From positions 256-64,255 of the forward strand of contig NZ_LMHH01000003.1 in NCBI RefSeq assembly GCF_001427865.1: DNA of 64,000 nucleotides, read 5' to 3'. The position numbers were made by a program, and so were the translations under genes. This DNA is from Altererythrobacter sp. Root672. GTDB lineage: Bacteria > Pseudomonadota > Alphaproteobacteria > Sphingomonadales > Sphingomonadaceae. The notes under the pieces are model-generated. The model worked only from the letters and a program-made list of their open reading frames with translations, had not been told where the DNA came from and did not search any database. Each line of letters opens with the position of its first letter. Within the stretch, counting starts at the first letter, position 1. Positions 7,910 through 19,316 of the stretch are shown here, piece by piece.

Positions 7910-8814
7910 GCGGGGCTCTTGCCGCGCGTCTCAGCGCGGCGCTGGAACGGCCTCTCGCCCCTGCAGTCGCTGAGTTTGCGCGCCAGATTGGCGAAGAGGC
8001 CGGCTCGCGCGCGGTGCTGTTCTACGGCTCCAACTTGCGGACCGGCTCGCTCGAAGGCGTGCTCGACTTCTACGTCCTGCTCCCCGGCGAGGTCGAAGGC
8101 GGCATCTGGCCGCGGGTCTCCTACCGCGAAAAGCTCCACGAAGGCATCACCCTCCGCGCCAAGATCGCGACCATGAACTTGGCTACCTTCGCCGCGGCTG
8201 CGGGCGGAGAGAAGCTCGACACCACGATCTGGGCGCGCTTCGTGCAGCCGGCCGGGCTGGCGTGGTCGAGCGGTCCCGAGGTGGCGAGCGAAGTGACTGT
8301 CGCCCTCGCCGCTGCCGCGCAAACCGCCGCACGTCTCGCCGTAGTCCTTGGGCCGGCCAAGGGCGTGGAGGAGGATTACTGGCGAGCCCTGTTCCGGGCG
8401 ACCTACCGCGCGGAATTGCGGGTGGAAGCGGCGGGGCGCGAAGAATCGATCATCGCCGCCAACCGTTCACACTTCGAGGGGCTGTTGCCGTTGGCACTGG
8501 CTGCCCAAGGCGTTCCCTTAATTCAGGTGGGACAGGCCATTGAGCCCAAGCTCGACGCGGAGTGGCGTCGGGAGGTCCAGCAATGGTGGGTGAAGCGGCG
8601 TCGGTTCGGCAAACTGCTCAACCTCGCCCGCCTGGCAAAGGCCTCGACCACGTTCGAAGGCGGCATGCGCTATATTGCGTGGAAAGTGGAACGGCACACC
8701 GGCGAGAAGGTCGAGGTGACGCCGCTGCGCGAGAAGTACCCGGTCCTCGCCGGTCCAGCGATCCTGCGGCGATTGCTTAGATTTCGGCGCCGCGAGAAGA
8801 ACTCCGAGCTCTAA
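7906..8814 (+). CDS. Tam41-like protein, putative phosphatidate cytidylyltransferase
   Basis: This 302-residue protein appears related to Tam41/Mmp37, the mitochondrial CDP-diacylglycerol synthase that makes CDP-DAG from phosphatidate and CTP. Evidence by eye: a nucleotidyltransferase signature YGSN (40-43) with LDFYVL (53-58), which matches the Tam41 arrangement YGSG...LDFVF. A block at 157-192 (EDYWRALFRATYRAEL, then NRSHFEGLL) parallels the Tam41 segment that ends in HFRELY. The C terminus has a Ser/Thr-Gly-rich patch (246-266) before the last helix. There is no membrane segment, unlike the CdsA family. The GTG start overlaps the lipid-kinase stop by four bases. Known: Tam41 function in mitochondria. 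Inferred: the same reaction here. A different nucleotidyltransferase role remains possible. Confidence 0.6.
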   Translation: MSGALAARLSAALERPLAPAVAEFARQIGEEAGSRAVLFYGSNLRTGSLEGVLDFYVLLPGEVEGGIWPRVSYREKLHEGITLRAKIATMNLATFAAAAGGEKLDTTIWARFVQPAGLAWSSGPEVASEVTVALAAAAQTAARLAVVLGPAKGVEEDYWRALFRATYRAELRVEAAGREESIIAANRSHFEGLLPLALAAQGVPLIQVGQAIEPKLDAEWRREVQQWWVKRRRFGKLLNLARLAKASTTFEGGMRYIAWKVERHTGEKVEVTPLREKYPVLAGPAILRRLLRFRRREKNSEL

Positions 8815-8823
8815 AGCCAGCCC

Positions 8824-9336
8824 TTACATGTAGTGCAGGTTGATGGTGATCGACTTGACCTCTTTGCCGACCGGAAAGCTGGTCTTGGTGTAGCTCGGCT
8901 TGCCGAGATTGAAGAGGGTGTAGGCCGGATTGTTCGAAGCGCCGCCGCCGTCCTGAGTCAGATCTGTCTTGTCGTTGCCGTTGACGTCGTGGCGTATGGC
9001 GACCGCATAATTGCCCGGCCCCGGAACAGGGAGACAGAAGGTCATGGTGCCGGCTTTCGCCGGTTGCTCAATGCGGTACAGCCAACGGCCGGATTCCAGC
9101 CAATCCTGCTTGGTCGCGCGGTAGATCTGCGCCCGGACTATCCCCGTGCCTGACTTGATGCCAGTGACGCGGACGCTAACCGCTGGGCCATCACCGCGGC
9201 AGCGGGACATGTCGTTGGTGATCTTCTGTTTATATTGCGCCTGCAGCGGCGCCGCCATGAGCAGCCCCGCCAGCGCCAGGCCGTTGAGAGCCCAGCCTAT
9301 CGCTTTCGCGCAATTAGTATTGCCTGGTTTCACCAT
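8824..9336 (-). CDS. DUF2141 domain exported protein
   Basis: The protein has 170 residues. A Sec signal peptide covers about residues 1-33 (hydrophobic LNGLALAGLLMAAPLQAQ, cleavage after AQA). The rest is a DUF2141 domain, a beta-sandwich of unknown function. The diagnostic features are a GIVRAQIY strand and, later, AVAIRHDVNGNDKTD, the Asp- and Asn-rich loop typical of the family. It is probably periplasmic. It is convergent with the Tam41-like gene, ten bases from its stop. No partner or regulator is evident. Confidence 0.85.
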   Translation of the reverse strand: MVKPGNTNCAKAIGWALNGLALAGLLMAAPLQAQYKQKITNDMSRCRGDGPAVSVRVTGIKSGTGIVRAQIYRATKQDWLESGRWLYRIEQPAKAGTMTFCLPVPGPGNYAVAIRHDVNGNDKTDLTQDGGGASNNPAYTLFNLGKPSYTKTSFPVGKEVKSITINLHYM

Positions 9337-9685
9337 GCCCAGTCCGTCGGCTCCATCCGTTTCGTGCTAATAATGGCGGCCGACATCGCGGCGTGCCCAT
9401 AGTGATGCGTGCATGTCCGTCGAGTAGGCCCCTATAGATTTGCGGTGAATTTGCGCTGAATTTCCAGTTTCACATTCCGTCAGGCGGCGCAGGACGCAGG
9501 AGTTAGAACAAGGAGTGGCGTGGAATGCCGCCATTTCAAGAGTTGTCAACTCGCGCACGTCGCTGGAACCCTAAGCTTCACGGGGTCGAAACGTCCCATT
9601 TCCTGCCAGGGGTGATCTACCGTGTGGAAATCCCCTTTGCGCGGGTTGTTGGCCCCAGCCCCGCTGTTAAGGCGTTAAGGGCGTC
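9337..9685. other. Intergenic region upstream of rpe and the DUF2141 gene
   Basis: No convincing gene is present in these 349 bases; the short frames lack ribosome-binding sites and domains. The region must carry the promoters of the DUF2141 gene (left, minus) and of the rpe operon (right, plus). It contains an 11-base tandem direct repeat, listed separately. Confidence 0.5.
9438..9459. promoter_or_regulatory. Tandem 11-bp direct repeat, possible regulator site
   Basis: ATTTGCGGTGA is followed without a gap by ATTTGCGCTGA and then ATTT. Two 11-base head-to-tail copies with one difference are the spacing used by OmpR/PhoB-type response regulators. It lies about 100 bases upstream of the DUF2141 start. 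Function not demonstrated. Confidence 0.3.
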
Positions 9686-10348
9686 ATGGTTCAACCGCTT
9701 ATCTCGCCTTCGATCCTTTCCGCCGACTTCGCCCGGCTTGGCGAAGAGGTGCGCGCGATCGACGAAGCGGGGGCCGACTGGATCCATGTCGACGTCATGG
9801 ACGGCCACTTCGTTCCCAATCTGACGATCGGCCCGGGCGTGGTGAAGGCCCTGCGTCCGCACAGCGCCAAGACTTTCGACGTCCACCTGATGGTCTCGCC
9901 AGTGGACCTGTGGATCGAGCCGTTCGCGGCGGCGGGCGCCGATATTATCACCATCCACCCGGAAGCCGGACCGCACGTCCATCGCTCGGTCCAGGCGATC
10001 AAGGCGCTCGGCAAGAAGGCGGGCATCTCGCTCAATCCGGGCACGCCGGCCAAGATGCTCGATTACCTGATCGACGAGATCGACCTGGTGTTGATCATGA
10101 GCGTCAATCCCGGCTTCGGCGGGCAGAGCTTCATCTCGAGCCAGCTGCGCAAGATCGAAGCGGTGCGCAAGATGATCGACAAGTCCGGCCGCGACATCCG
10201 GTTGGAGGTCGACGGCGGGGTCACCCGCGAAACCGCGCCGTTGTGCGTGGCGGCGGGGGCCGATGTGCTGGTGGCGGGTTCGGCCACCTTTACCGGCGGG
10301 CCTGATCGATACGCCGCCAATATCGCCGCTTTGAGGGGGCAGGCATGA
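9686..10348 (+). CDS. rpe: Ribulose-phosphate 3-epimerase
   Basis: This 220-residue TIM-barrel enzyme interconverts ribulose 5-phosphate and xylulose 5-phosphate in the pentose phosphate and Calvin pathways. The family signatures are all present: the [10 protein letters not shown] start, [12 protein letters not shown] (about residues 33-44, with metal-binding His and Asp), the FDVHLMV strand, the [10 protein letters not shown] phosphate loop (about 137-146), and EVDGGV (about 173-178) with the catalytic Asp. The stop overlaps the start of the heparinase gene by four bases (ATGA). The length is normal. Confidence 0.98.
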   Translation: MVQPLISPSILSADFARLGEEVRAIDEAGADWIHVDVMDGHFVPNLTIGPGVVKALRPHSAKTFDVHLMVSPVDLWIEPFAAAGADIITIHPEAGPHVHRSVQAIKALGKKAGISLNPGTPAKMLDYLIDEIDLVLIMSVNPGFGGQSFISSQLRKIEAVRKMIDKSGRDIRLEVDGGVTRETAPLCVAAGADVLVAGSATFTGGPDRYAANIAALRGQA

Positions 10349-12258
10349 CGGAAATCGCGTCCCGCAATCGTTTTGTGACCGGGGCGCGCGCGGCGGATGA
10401 CGAAACTCCGCCCGCCATGGCGATCCCGCTCAAGCGGCGCGAGGAAGCGACGGCTGTGACTGCGCCGGCTCCGATTCCGGCCCCTGCTCCGGTTGCTCTG
10501 CAGCCGGTTGAGACGCCGCCCGCCGATGCCGAGGTGCTGGAGACGGGCCGGGCCCTTGCGCTGACCGATTTCACGCCACCGGATACCACGATCGGCGAGC
10601 GGCTCGTGCGGTTCGCCTATCGCCTGGGCATCTCTGGCCCGACCCTGGCCGCCCCGTTCCGCAAGCCGGCCAAACCCCGCCTGCTGGCGACGGTCCAGAG
10701 CCCGCTCAAGGGCAACGCCGTGGCCGGCACGGCGCTGCGTGCGGGCCATTTCCTCGTTTACGGGGTAAAGTCGCCGATCACGCAGGTCGATTTCTCCCCG
10801 GCCGCCCCGCATGTGCCGCCGCTCGAGCGCACGATCCACGCCTTCACCTGGCTGCGCGACCTCGAGGCTTGCGCCCCGCGTCAGCAATGCACTGCGACTG
10901 CGGAGCGCGTGCTCGGCGCCTGGCTCGACGCCAACGGCAAGCCGGGCAAGGGCGCTGCGTGGCGCGTCGGCCATGCCGGATCGCGCCTGCTCGCCTGGTT
11001 CGCCCACGCACCGCTGATCCTGGGCGGTAACGACAAGACCCTGCGTTCGCGGGTGCTCGCCTCGATGGAGGAGACCGCCCGCTGGCTCGACCGCAATGCG
11101 TCCAAGGCTGACGACAAGGCAGACGAACTGGCGGCCTGGTGCGCCATCGTCGCGGCGGGCCTGCTGCTGCCCGACGGCAAACCGCGCCGCCTGTTCGGCG
11201 AAGCCGGCCTCGCCCGCGCCATGGGGGAGATGGTGGGGGCCGATGGCGGTGTCCTGTCGCGTAGCCCACTGGCGCAGATGGAGGCTATCGCCCGTTTGAC
11301 CGAGCTCGCCGCCTGCTATCGTGCGACGCGCTGCGACCCCCCGCAGGCAGTCGAAACGATGCTGCAGATGCTGGTCCCGCCGCTGCTGTCGCTGACGCAT
11401 GGCGACGGCAGCCTCGGCTGCTGGCAGGGTTCCGGAGCGGTGAGCGCCGAAACAGTCGCCGCGTTGGTTGCTGCCAGCGGGGTTCGCACCCGTCCGCTGC
11501 GCGATTCACGCCAGTGGGGCTATCAGCGCGTGGTGGCGGGCAAGTCGGTCCTGCAGTTCGACGCCGCCCCGCCGCCACTGCCGCGCCATGCCCAGCACGG
11601 CTGCGCCTCGACGCTGGCATTCGAGCTTTCGCACGGCGCGCACCGGCTGGTCGTCAACTGCGGCGGATCGGCCTTTGCCGGTGGCCAGGTACCGGTGCGG
11701 ATCGAGCAGGGCCTGCGCGGCACCGCGGCGCATTCGACGCTCGTGCTGAACGACACCAACTCCACGGCCGTGGTCGTGGCCGGGAAGCTCGGTTCCGGGG
11801 TGGCGGAAGTCGAGGTCGACCGCCGCACGATGACGGCCGAGAAGGGCGCTTCGGCAACACGGATCGAGGCTAGCCATGACGGCTATGTCGCGCGCGTGGG
11901 CCTGGTGCACCGGCGTATCCTGATCCTGCGCGACGACGGTACCGAGCTGCGCGGTGAGGACTTGCTCGTTCCCGCCGGGCGCAAGGGCAAGCGGGGCAAG
12001 GTTCCCTATGCCCTCCGCTTCCACCTTGGCCCGATGGTCGAAGTGACCGCTGGCGAGAACGGACGCGGCGCCACGCTGGCCCTGCCCGACGGCAGCTATT
12101 GGCAGTTCGTGACCAGCGAAGGATCGCTGGAAGTCGACGAAAGCCTGTGGGTTGACGGTGACGGCCGGCCGCATCCGGTGCAGCAGCTGGTGATGCAAGG
12201 CATGGTCTCGCGCGGGGGCGGCAACTTCTCCTGGCTTCTCAAGAAGATCAGGGCCTAG
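10345..12258 (+). CDS. Heparinase II/III family protein
   Basis: This 637-residue protein has the two-part heparinase II/III architecture: an alpha-helical toroid (about residues 130-370) and a C-terminal beta-sandwich (about 400-625). The central segment with [23 protein letters not shown] and the later [12 protein letters not shown] is typical of the family's active-site part. The N terminus (about 1-60) is Pro/Ala-rich and probably disordered, with no clear signal peptide. In sphingomonads this gene commonly sits between rpe and purH, and here it is translationally coupled to rpe. Family members are polysaccharide lyases; the substrate here is unknown, and a role in exopolysaccharide or uronic-acid polymer turnover is inference. 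Confidence 0.88.
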   Translation: MTEIASRNRFVTGARAADDETPPAMAIPLKRREEATAVTAPAPIPAPAPVALQPVETPPADAEVLETGRALALTDFTPPDTTIGERLVRFAYRLGISGPTLAAPFRKPAKPRLLATVQSPLKGNAVAGTALRAGHFLVYGVKSPITQVDFSPAAPHVPPLERTIHAFTWLRDLEACAPRQQCTATAERVLGAWLDANGKPGKGAAWRVGHAGSRLLAWFAHAPLILGGNDKTLRSRVLASMEETARWLDRNASKADDKADELAAWCAIVAAGLLLPDGKPRRLFGEAGLARAMGEMVGADGGVLSRSPLAQMEAIARLTELAACYRATRCDPPQAVETMLQMLVPPLLSLTHGDGSLGCWQGSGAVSAETVAALVAASGVRTRPLRDSRQWGYQRVVAGKSVLQFDAAPPPLPRHAQHGCASTLAFELSHGAHRLVVNCGGSAFAGGQVPVRIEQGLRGTAAHSTLVLNDTNSTAVVVAGKLGSGVAEVEVDRRTMTAEKGASATRIEASHDGYVARVGLVHRRILILRDDGTELRGEDLLVPAGRKGKRGKVPYALRFHLGPMVEVTAGENGRGATLALPDGSYWQFVTSEGSLEVDESLWVDGDGRPHPVQQLVMQGMVSRGGGNFSWLLKKIRA

Positions 12259-12318
12259 CTGCCGCCGGGGTCATCACGACCCTTCCAAGCCGGCGACCTA
12301 AGCCCTAGGTAGCCCTCC

Positions 12319-13908
<1,590 letters not shown>

Positions 13909-14041
13909 GGCCCAAGCGAGCCGATTGCGAGTGCCGCAACCGTTCCTATATGAACGGCCGACAACAACCATGTTCAGAGTCTCTCAAGCACTTGCGAGGT
14001 AGAGCCGATGAAATCCTTCGAAAGCAATTCGAGTAACGACA

Positions 14042-14140
14042 ATGGGTCTCTTCACCCCGGACGTGTTCCGCTCTTTCTTCGCCGGCTTCGGCATCGCCGC
14101 GATCGCGCTGGCGGTGTACATGCTGCCGCAACTGGTTTGA
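14042..14140 (+). CDS. Small membrane protein, 32 aa
   Basis: A 33-codon frame begins with ATG at 14042 and ends five bases before the msrA start. The product begins MGLFTPDVFRSFFAGFG and continues with one hydrophobic segment (IAAIALAVYMLP), so it should be a single-span membrane miniprotein with a short cytoplasmic or periplasmic head. Evidence for reality is the clean hydrophobic helix, aromatic N-terminal face and tight spacing to msrA. The Shine-Dalgarno sequence is weak. It could be coexpressed with the exported MsrA. No function is known to me. Confidence 0.55.
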   Translation: MGLFTPDVFRSFFAGFGIAAIALAVYMLPQLV

Positions 14141-14145
14141 CCGGC

Positions 14146-14808
14146 ATGCGCGCCTTGCTCGCAGCAGGCGCGCTCGCCTTGGCAGGTTGCGGTTCAGCCG
14201 TGGCCGCCGAAAGCACATTTAACGCTCCCTCAGCCAAGCGCGAGGCGAACGAGACCGGTCTCAAGACCGCGATCTTCGCTGGCGGTTGCTTCTGGGGTGT
14301 CGAAGCGGTCTTCAGCCATACCAAGGGCGTGACCAGCGCGGTTTCGGGCTATCACGGCGGTAGTGCGGCCACCGCGCATTACGAAATGGTTTCCGCCGGC
14401 GGCACCGGACACGCGGAATCGGTCAAGGTGACGTACGACCCCAAGGTCATACGTTACGACCAGCTTCTCCAGATCCTGTTCTCGGTAGTGGCCGATCCCA
14501 CGCTCAAGAATCGCCAGGGCCCCGACAGCGGTACGCAATATCGCGCCGCGATCGTTCCGCTTTCGGCAGAGCAACGCCAAGTCGCCACCGCCTATCTCGC
14601 ACAGATGCGTTCGAGCGGGGTGTGGGACAAGCCGATCGTGGTCCAGGTCGAGAGCGCAAAGACGTTCTACCCGGCTGAGGACTATCATCAGGACTTCGCC
14701 AAGCGGAACCCGAACCAGGGCTACATCCTGCGCTATGACGCGCCCAAGGTGGCGGCGTTCAAGGCGATGTATCCGTCGCTCTATCGCGCGGTGTATCAGA
14801 CAGGCTGA
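14146..14808 (+). CDS. msrA: Peptide-methionine (S)-S-oxide reductase, lipoprotein form
   Basis: MsrA reduces the S form of methionine sulfoxide in proteins. The catalytic motif GCFWG is present near residues 49-53, followed by the family segments GYHGG, HAESVKVTYDP and DSGTQYRAAI, and the late YHQDFAKRNP. The start at 14146 gives a lipoprotein leader: MRALLAAGALALAGC with the lipobox Cys at residue 15, so the enzyme should be anchored in the periplasm. The frame is open upstream to 14008, but that part overlaps the 32-residue membrane protein and is not protein-like. The other exported methionine sulfoxide reductase of this window, msrB, is at 56374. Confidence 0.93.
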   Translation: MRALLAAGALALAGCGSAVAAESTFNAPSAKREANETGLKTAIFAGGCFWGVEAVFSHTKGVTSAVSGYHGGSAATAHYEMVSAGGTGHAESVKVTYDPKVIRYDQLLQILFSVVADPTLKNRQGPDSGTQYRAAIVPLSAEQRQVATAYLAQMRSSGVWDKPIVVQVESAKTFYPAEDYHQDFAKRNPNQGYILRYDAPKVAAFKAMYPSLYRAVYQTG

Positions 14809-14843
14809 TTGCCGCCCGGCAACACCAGCCCTATATTCCAGTC

Positions 14844-15305
14844 ATGGGCCTACATAAGCACCACGAACATTCGGGCGAGCGCCTGGTCGTAGAGGCCGAG
14901 AGCGTGCTCACGAACGCCGGCGAACAATGGACCGCGATGCGCTCCGACGTCTTCGAAGCGCTGGCGGCGCAGGACCGCCCTGCTTCGGCCTACGACATCG
15001 CCGAAGCAGTCGGAAAGATTCGCGGCAAGCGCGTCGCCGCCAACAGCGTCTATCGCATCCTCGACCTGTTCGTGCGCACCAACCTCGCCAACCGCGTCGA
15101 AAGCGCCAACGCCTATCTCGCCAACAGCCACCCCGGTTGCCGGCACGACTGCATCTTCCTCATTTGCGACGATTGCGGACAGGCGACCCATCTCGACGAC
15201 GACCGCCTGACGGGCGCGTTGCGCGAAGCTGGGCGTGAGGCGGGCTTCGCCGACGTACGCCCCGTGGTCGAGTTGCGCGGGATCTGCGAAGAATGCGCGG
15301 GATAG
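14844..15305 (+). CDS. zur: Fur-family transcriptional regulator, Zur-like
   Basis: This 153-residue protein has the Fur fold: an N-terminal winged helix (about 30-90, with AYDIAEAVG and SVYRILDLF) and a C-terminal dimerisation domain. Metal ligands are visible as CDDC (about 109-112) and CEEC (about 149-152), the structural zinc site, plus HPGCRHDC and several His residues. The early His-rich stretch (HKHHEH, 4-9) may also bind metal. The lack of typical Fur iron residues and the similarity to short alphaproteobacterial Zur proteins favour zinc-responsive control of uptake genes. Target genes are not in view. Fur or Irr-like roles are less likely. Confidence 0.78.
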   Translation: MGLHKHHEHSGERLVVEAESVLTNAGEQWTAMRSDVFEALAAQDRPASAYDIAEAVGKIRGKRVAANSVYRILDLFVRTNLANRVESANAYLANSHPGCRHDCIFLICDDCGQATHLDDDRLTGALREAGREAGFADVRPVVELRGICEECAG

Positions 15306-15428
15306 CCGTGAGCTACTGAATCTGGCGCGATTTGCGGGGAACCGAGCGATTTTCACGAAATCCTCATAACAACCTCACCCGCCTTTCATCGACACGCGAA
15401 GGTCACAGGTGTAAGTGCCCCCCGAACG

Positions 15429-17351
15429 ATGACTTCATTACTTCAAACCCCCCTGCTCGACAGCGTCGCTACGCCCGAAGACCTGCGTCAGCTGGATCGC
15501 AAGAACTTGCGCCAGTTGGCCGACGAATTGCGCTCGGAAATGATCGACGCCGTGGGCAGCACCGGCGGCCACCTGGGCTCGGGCTTGGGCGTGGTCGAGC
15601 TGACGGTTGCCGTCCATTACGTCTTCAACACGCCGACCGACCGGCTGATCTGGGACGTTGGCCACCAGGCCTATCCGCACAAGATCCTGACCGGCCGGCG
15701 CGATCGCATTCGCACCTTGCGCCAGGCTGGCGGTCTCAGCGGCTTCACCAGGCGTAGCGAGAGCGAATACGATCCGTTCGGCGCGGCGCACTCTTCGACT
15801 TCGATATCCGCGGGCCTCGGCTTTGCCATTGCGAACAAGCTGGCCGGCGAACCGGGCAAGGCGATCGCCGTGATCGGCGACGGCGCGATGAGCGCCGGCA
15901 TGGCCTACGAGGCGATGAACAACGCCGAAGCGGCGGGCAATCGCCTGGTCGTCATCCTCAACGACAACGACATGTCGATCGCCCCACCGGTGGGCGGCCT
16001 GTCGGGCTACCTCGCGCGGCTGGTGTCCTCGGCCGAGTTCCTCGGCCTGCGCGAACTGGCGCGGCGTTTCGCCCGCAAGCTGCCCGAACCGTTGCACCGC
16101 GCGGCCAAGAAAACCGACGAATATGCCCGCGGCATGGCCATGGGCGGCACTTTGTTTGAAGAGCTGGGCTTCTACTACGTCGGCCCAATCGACGGGCATG
16201 ACCTCGACCAGCTCGTCCCAGTGCTCGAAAACGTGCGCGATGCGGCCGAAGGGCCGTGCCTGATCCACGTCGTGACCCAGAAGGGCAAGGGCTATGCCCC
16301 GGCGGAAAACAGCGCCGACAAGTACCACGGTGTGCAGAAGTTCGACGTCGTCACCGGCGAACAGACCAAGAGTGCGGGCGGCCCGCCCAGCTACACTTCG
16401 GTTTTCGCCAAGGCCCTGATCGAAGAAGCGGCGCGCGACAGTCGCGTCTGCGCAATCACCGCGGCGATGCCGAGCGGTACCGGGCTCGACAAGTTCGAGA
16501 GCCTCTATCCCGAACGCAGCTTCGATGTGGGCATCGCCGAACAGCACGCGGTCACTTTCGCGGCCGGATTGGCGGCGCAAGGCATGCGCCCGTTCTGCGC
16601 GATCTATTCGACATTCCTGCAGCGCGCTTACGATCAGGTCGTACACGACGTGGCGATTCAGAATCTGCCGGTCCGTTTTGCCATCGACCGCGCCGGCCTC
16701 GTCGGCGCCGATGGCGCTACGCACGCTGGCAGCTTCGATGTGACTTACCTCGCGACCCTGCCCAACTTCGTGGTCATGGCCGCGGCGGACGAGGCTGAAC
16801 TGGTCCACATGGTCCATACCGCCGCGCTCTACGACAAGGGGCCGATCGCCTTCCGTTATCCGCGCGGAAACGGCGTCGGCGTGCCGCTGCCCGAAATTCC
16901 AGAGGCGCTGCCGATCGGCAAGGGCCGTGTGGTCCGTCACGGCAGCAAGGTTGCGCTGCTATCGCTCGGTACACGCCTGGCAGAGGCCTTGAAGGCTGCG
17001 GATCAGCTCGACGCCAAGGGGCTTTCGACGACCGTGGCCGACTTGCGCTTCGCCAAGCCGCTCGACAGCGAGCTGATCCGCAAGTTGATGGCAACTCACG
17101 AAGTGGTCGTGACGATCGAGGAAGGCGCCATTGGCGGGCTCGGGGCGCACGTGCTGACGCTGGCCAGCGACGAAGGGCTGACCGATGCAGGCCTCAAGAT
17201 CCGCACCATGCGTCTGCCTGACGTGTTCCAAGAGCACGAGGCGCCCGACAAGCAGTACGACGAGGCGCGGCTCAACGCCCCGCATATCGTCGAGACGGTG
17301 CTTTCGGCCCTGCGCCACAACAGCAGCGGCGTCGAAGAAGCCCGGGCCTAG
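15429..17351 (+). CDS. dxs: 1-deoxy-D-xylulose-5-phosphate synthase
   Basis: This 640-residue thiamine-diphosphate enzyme condenses pyruvate and glyceraldehyde 3-phosphate to start the MEP isoprenoid pathway. Visible: the [19 protein letters not shown] start region, [12 protein letters not shown], the ThDP motif beginning [13 protein letters not shown] (about 151-163) and ending NDNDMSI, and the transketolase central domain with [12 protein letters not shown] (about 372-383). The C-terminal domain follows. The length matches the family. It may supply carotenoid and quinone precursors. A terminator-like stem-loop follows the stop. Confidence 0.98.
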   Translation: MTSLLQTPLLDSVATPEDLRQLDRKNLRQLADELRSEMIDAVGSTGGHLGSGLGVVELTVAVHYVFNTPTDRLIWDVGHQAYPHKILTGRRDRIRTLRQAGGLSGFTRRSESEYDPFGAAHSSTSISAGLGFAIANKLAGEPGKAIAVIGDGAMSAGMAYEAMNNAEAAGNRLVVILNDNDMSIAPPVGGLSGYLARLVSSAEFLGLRELARRFARKLPEPLHRAAKKTDEYARGMAMGGTLFEELGFYYVGPIDGHDLDQLVPVLENVRDAAEGPCLIHVVTQKGKGYAPAENSADKYHGVQKFDVVTGEQTKSAGGPPSYTSVFAKALIEEAARDSRVCAITAAMPSGTGLDKFESLYPERSFDVGIAEQHAVTFAAGLAAQGMRPFCAIYSTFLQRAYDQVVHDVAIQNLPVRFAIDRAGLVGADGATHAGSFDVTYLATLPNFVVMAAADEAELVHMVHTAALYDKGPIAFRYPRGNGVGVPLPEIPEALPIGKGRVVRHGSKVALLSLGTRLAEALKAADQLDAKGLSTTVADLRFAKPLDSELIRKLMATHEVVVTIEEGAIGGLGAHVLTLASDEGLTDAGLKIRTMRLPDVFQEHEAPDKQYDEARLNAPHIVETVLSALRHNSSGVEEARA

Positions 17352-17387
17352 AGGGCCTGCCCGCCGGGCAGCCCCTCCAAGGCCTTT
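17351..17387 (+). terminator. Possible terminator after dxs
   Basis: Two 13-base arms (17351-17363 and 17365-17377) pair with one mismatch, and four T residues follow at 17384-17387. The loop is very tight and the T-run short and delayed, so termination would be only moderate. It lies between two convergent genes. Confidence 0.45.
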
Positions 17388-17400
17388 TCAATCCGTCAGG

Positions 17401-19179
17401 TTATTGGCCGGTGGCCGGGTGCACGCCGGCCTCTTGCGCCTCGATCCCCGCCTGCTGCTCGCCGGACAGGGCGCCATCGTCGCTCAGGGTGCCAAGGTGC
17501 ATCAGCTTGCGGATAAACGGCGCGATAACGAGGATCGCCACACCGACGCCGACCGCGATCCAGCCGATCGTGCTGTAGACGTCGAGCACGGTCTGCTTGC
17601 CAGCAGCTTCGCCGCTCGCGCTTTCCGATCCGGTGGCAGCGGCAATCAGGCCGGCGGTGAAGTTGCCCGTCGCCGAGGCGAAGAACCAGGTGCCCATGAT
17701 CAGCGAGGCCATGTGCGCCGGGGCGAGTCTGTTCATGGCGCTGAGTCCGACCGGGCTCAGGCACAGCTCACCCGTCGTGTGAAGGAAGTAGATCAGGAAG
17801 ATGAAGATCAGCGGGATCAGCGCTTCGTTGCCACTGGCGGCTCCGGCGACGAGCACCAGGAAACCGGCGCCGAGCTGGATCACCGCGAGACCGAACTTCG
17901 CCGGTGTCGACGGTTCGAGGCCGCGCCGGCCAAGTGCGACCCACAGCCACGCGAACAGCGGCGCCAGCAGCACGATGTAGATGGCGTTGAGCGACTGGAA
18001 CATCGAGGCCGGGATGTTCCATCCCAGCACCTCGCGATTGACGTGGCGGTCGGTCAGCAGGTTCAACGATGAGCCGGCCTGTTCGAACAGCGCCCAGAAC
18101 AGGATCGACCCGACGATAAGGAACATCGCAGCGAAGATCCGATCGCGGTCATGGTTGGTTCGGCCGATCGACTGCCACACGACAACGACCAGCGCCAAAG
18201 CGAAGCCGGCGAGCGCCAGGTTCTGTGCGGCCGATGCGCTTATGACTTCGAGGAACATCGCGATGAACGCGACCACCGAAAGCGCTCCACCCAACGTGAA
18301 GAGCGACACGGGTACGCGCGGAGCCGCAGCGTAGGAGCCGTAGACGAAGCCGAACGTGGCTACGCCCAGCACGTAGAGGATGAGGATAGTGCCGCCGATG
18401 CCAAGCAGGGTGCCGACCACCGCCTGGTTCTGCACCAGCCACCAGCACACGACCACGGCGATCAGCCCAGTCAGATAGAGCAGCCATTCGAGCTTGATGC
18501 CGCCTACGGTGCTGGCGAGTCGCGCCGGATCGGGCGCCTCGCCGCGGCCCAGCAGCAGCGGCTTGCCCCAGACGAACACGACCAGGCCCAGCAGCATGCC
18601 CACGCCCGCAGCCCCGAAGCCGTAGCTCCAGCCGAAAGTCTCGCCGAGATAGCCGCACATGAGCGAACCGAGCGCGGCACCCAGATTGATGCCCATGTAG
18701 AAGATCGTATAGGCGCCATCGCGCCGCACGTCGGTTCGCGGATAGAGCTGCCCCACGATCACCGAGATATTGGCTTTCAGGAAGCCCGAGCCGACGATGA
18801 TGAAGGCCAAGGCCAACCAGAAGATATTAAGCGAGGCGGCATCCTGCCCGCCAGTGCCTTCGAAGCCCATCATGAAGTGCCCGAAAGTCAGCAGGACGGC
18901 GCCGTAAAGCACGGCTTTTCGCTGCCCGAGGTAGCGATCGGCCAGGTAGCCGCCGATGACCGGCGTAATATAGACCAGCGCGGTGTAGGCGCCGTAGACG
19001 ACGCTCGATCTCTCGTCGGAAAACAGCCAGTGCTTCGTCAGGTAGAACACCAGCAAGGCACGCATGCCGTAGTAGGAGAAGCGTTCCCACATTTCGGCGA
19101 AGAACAGGACAAAGAGACCCTTGGGGTGTCCAAGGAAGGTGCCACGCGCGTCGCCGCTTTCGGCATATTGGCTGGCCAT
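17401..19179 (-). CDS. Proton-coupled oligopeptide transporter (POT/PTR family)
   Basis: This 592-residue inner-membrane protein takes up di- and tripeptides with protons. The family signature ExxER is present near the N terminus (EMWERFSYYG, about 29-38), as is the conserved GxxLADRYLGQRKA loop after helix 2. The second PTR signature lies in the segment FYMGINLGAALGSLMCGY. About 14 hydrophobic segments are readable, consistent with bacterial POTs that have two extra helices. It stands as a single gene convergent with dxs. A short GntR regulator is divergent from it and could control it, but this is inference. Confidence 0.93.
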   Translation of the reverse strand: MASQYAESGDARGTFLGHPKGLFVLFFAEMWERFSYYGMRALLVFYLTKHWLFSDERSSVVYGAYTALVYITPVIGGYLADRYLGQRKAVLYGAVLLTFGHFMMGFEGTGGQDAASLNIFWLALAFIIVGSGFLKANISVIVGQLYPRTDVRRDGAYTIFYMGINLGAALGSLMCGYLGETFGWSYGFGAAGVGMLLGLVVFVWGKPLLLGRGEAPDPARLASTVGGIKLEWLLYLTGLIAVVVCWWLVQNQAVVGTLLGIGGTILILYVLGVATFGFVYGSYAAAPRVPVSLFTLGGALSVVAFIAMFLEVISASAAQNLALAGFALALVVVVWQSIGRTNHDRDRIFAAMFLIVGSILFWALFEQAGSSLNLLTDRHVNREVLGWNIPASMFQSLNAIYIVLLAPLFAWLWVALGRRGLEPSTPAKFGLAVIQLGAGFLVLVAGAASGNEALIPLIFIFLIYFLHTTGELCLSPVGLSAMNRLAPAHMASLIMGTWFFASATGNFTAGLIAAATGSESASGEAAGKQTVLDVYSTIGWIAVGVGVAILVIAPFIRKLMHLGTLSDDGALSGEQQAGIEAQEAGVHPATGQ

Positions 19180-19316
19180 GTGTTACTGCGTCCCCTCGCC
19201 CATCAAAAAAGAGCCGGCAACCTAGCGCATGTTTCAGGCATGTGAAGGCGTTTTTGTTACAGTCGAAACCGGGGCCGCCCTTGCGCGACCCGCTGTATTA
19301 TGGCACTGCATCACTG

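Noticed and set aside
15438-16940. 500-codon open frame antisense to dxs
   Set aside because: High-GC codon bias leaves the opposite strand open; no domain is readable and dxs is certain.
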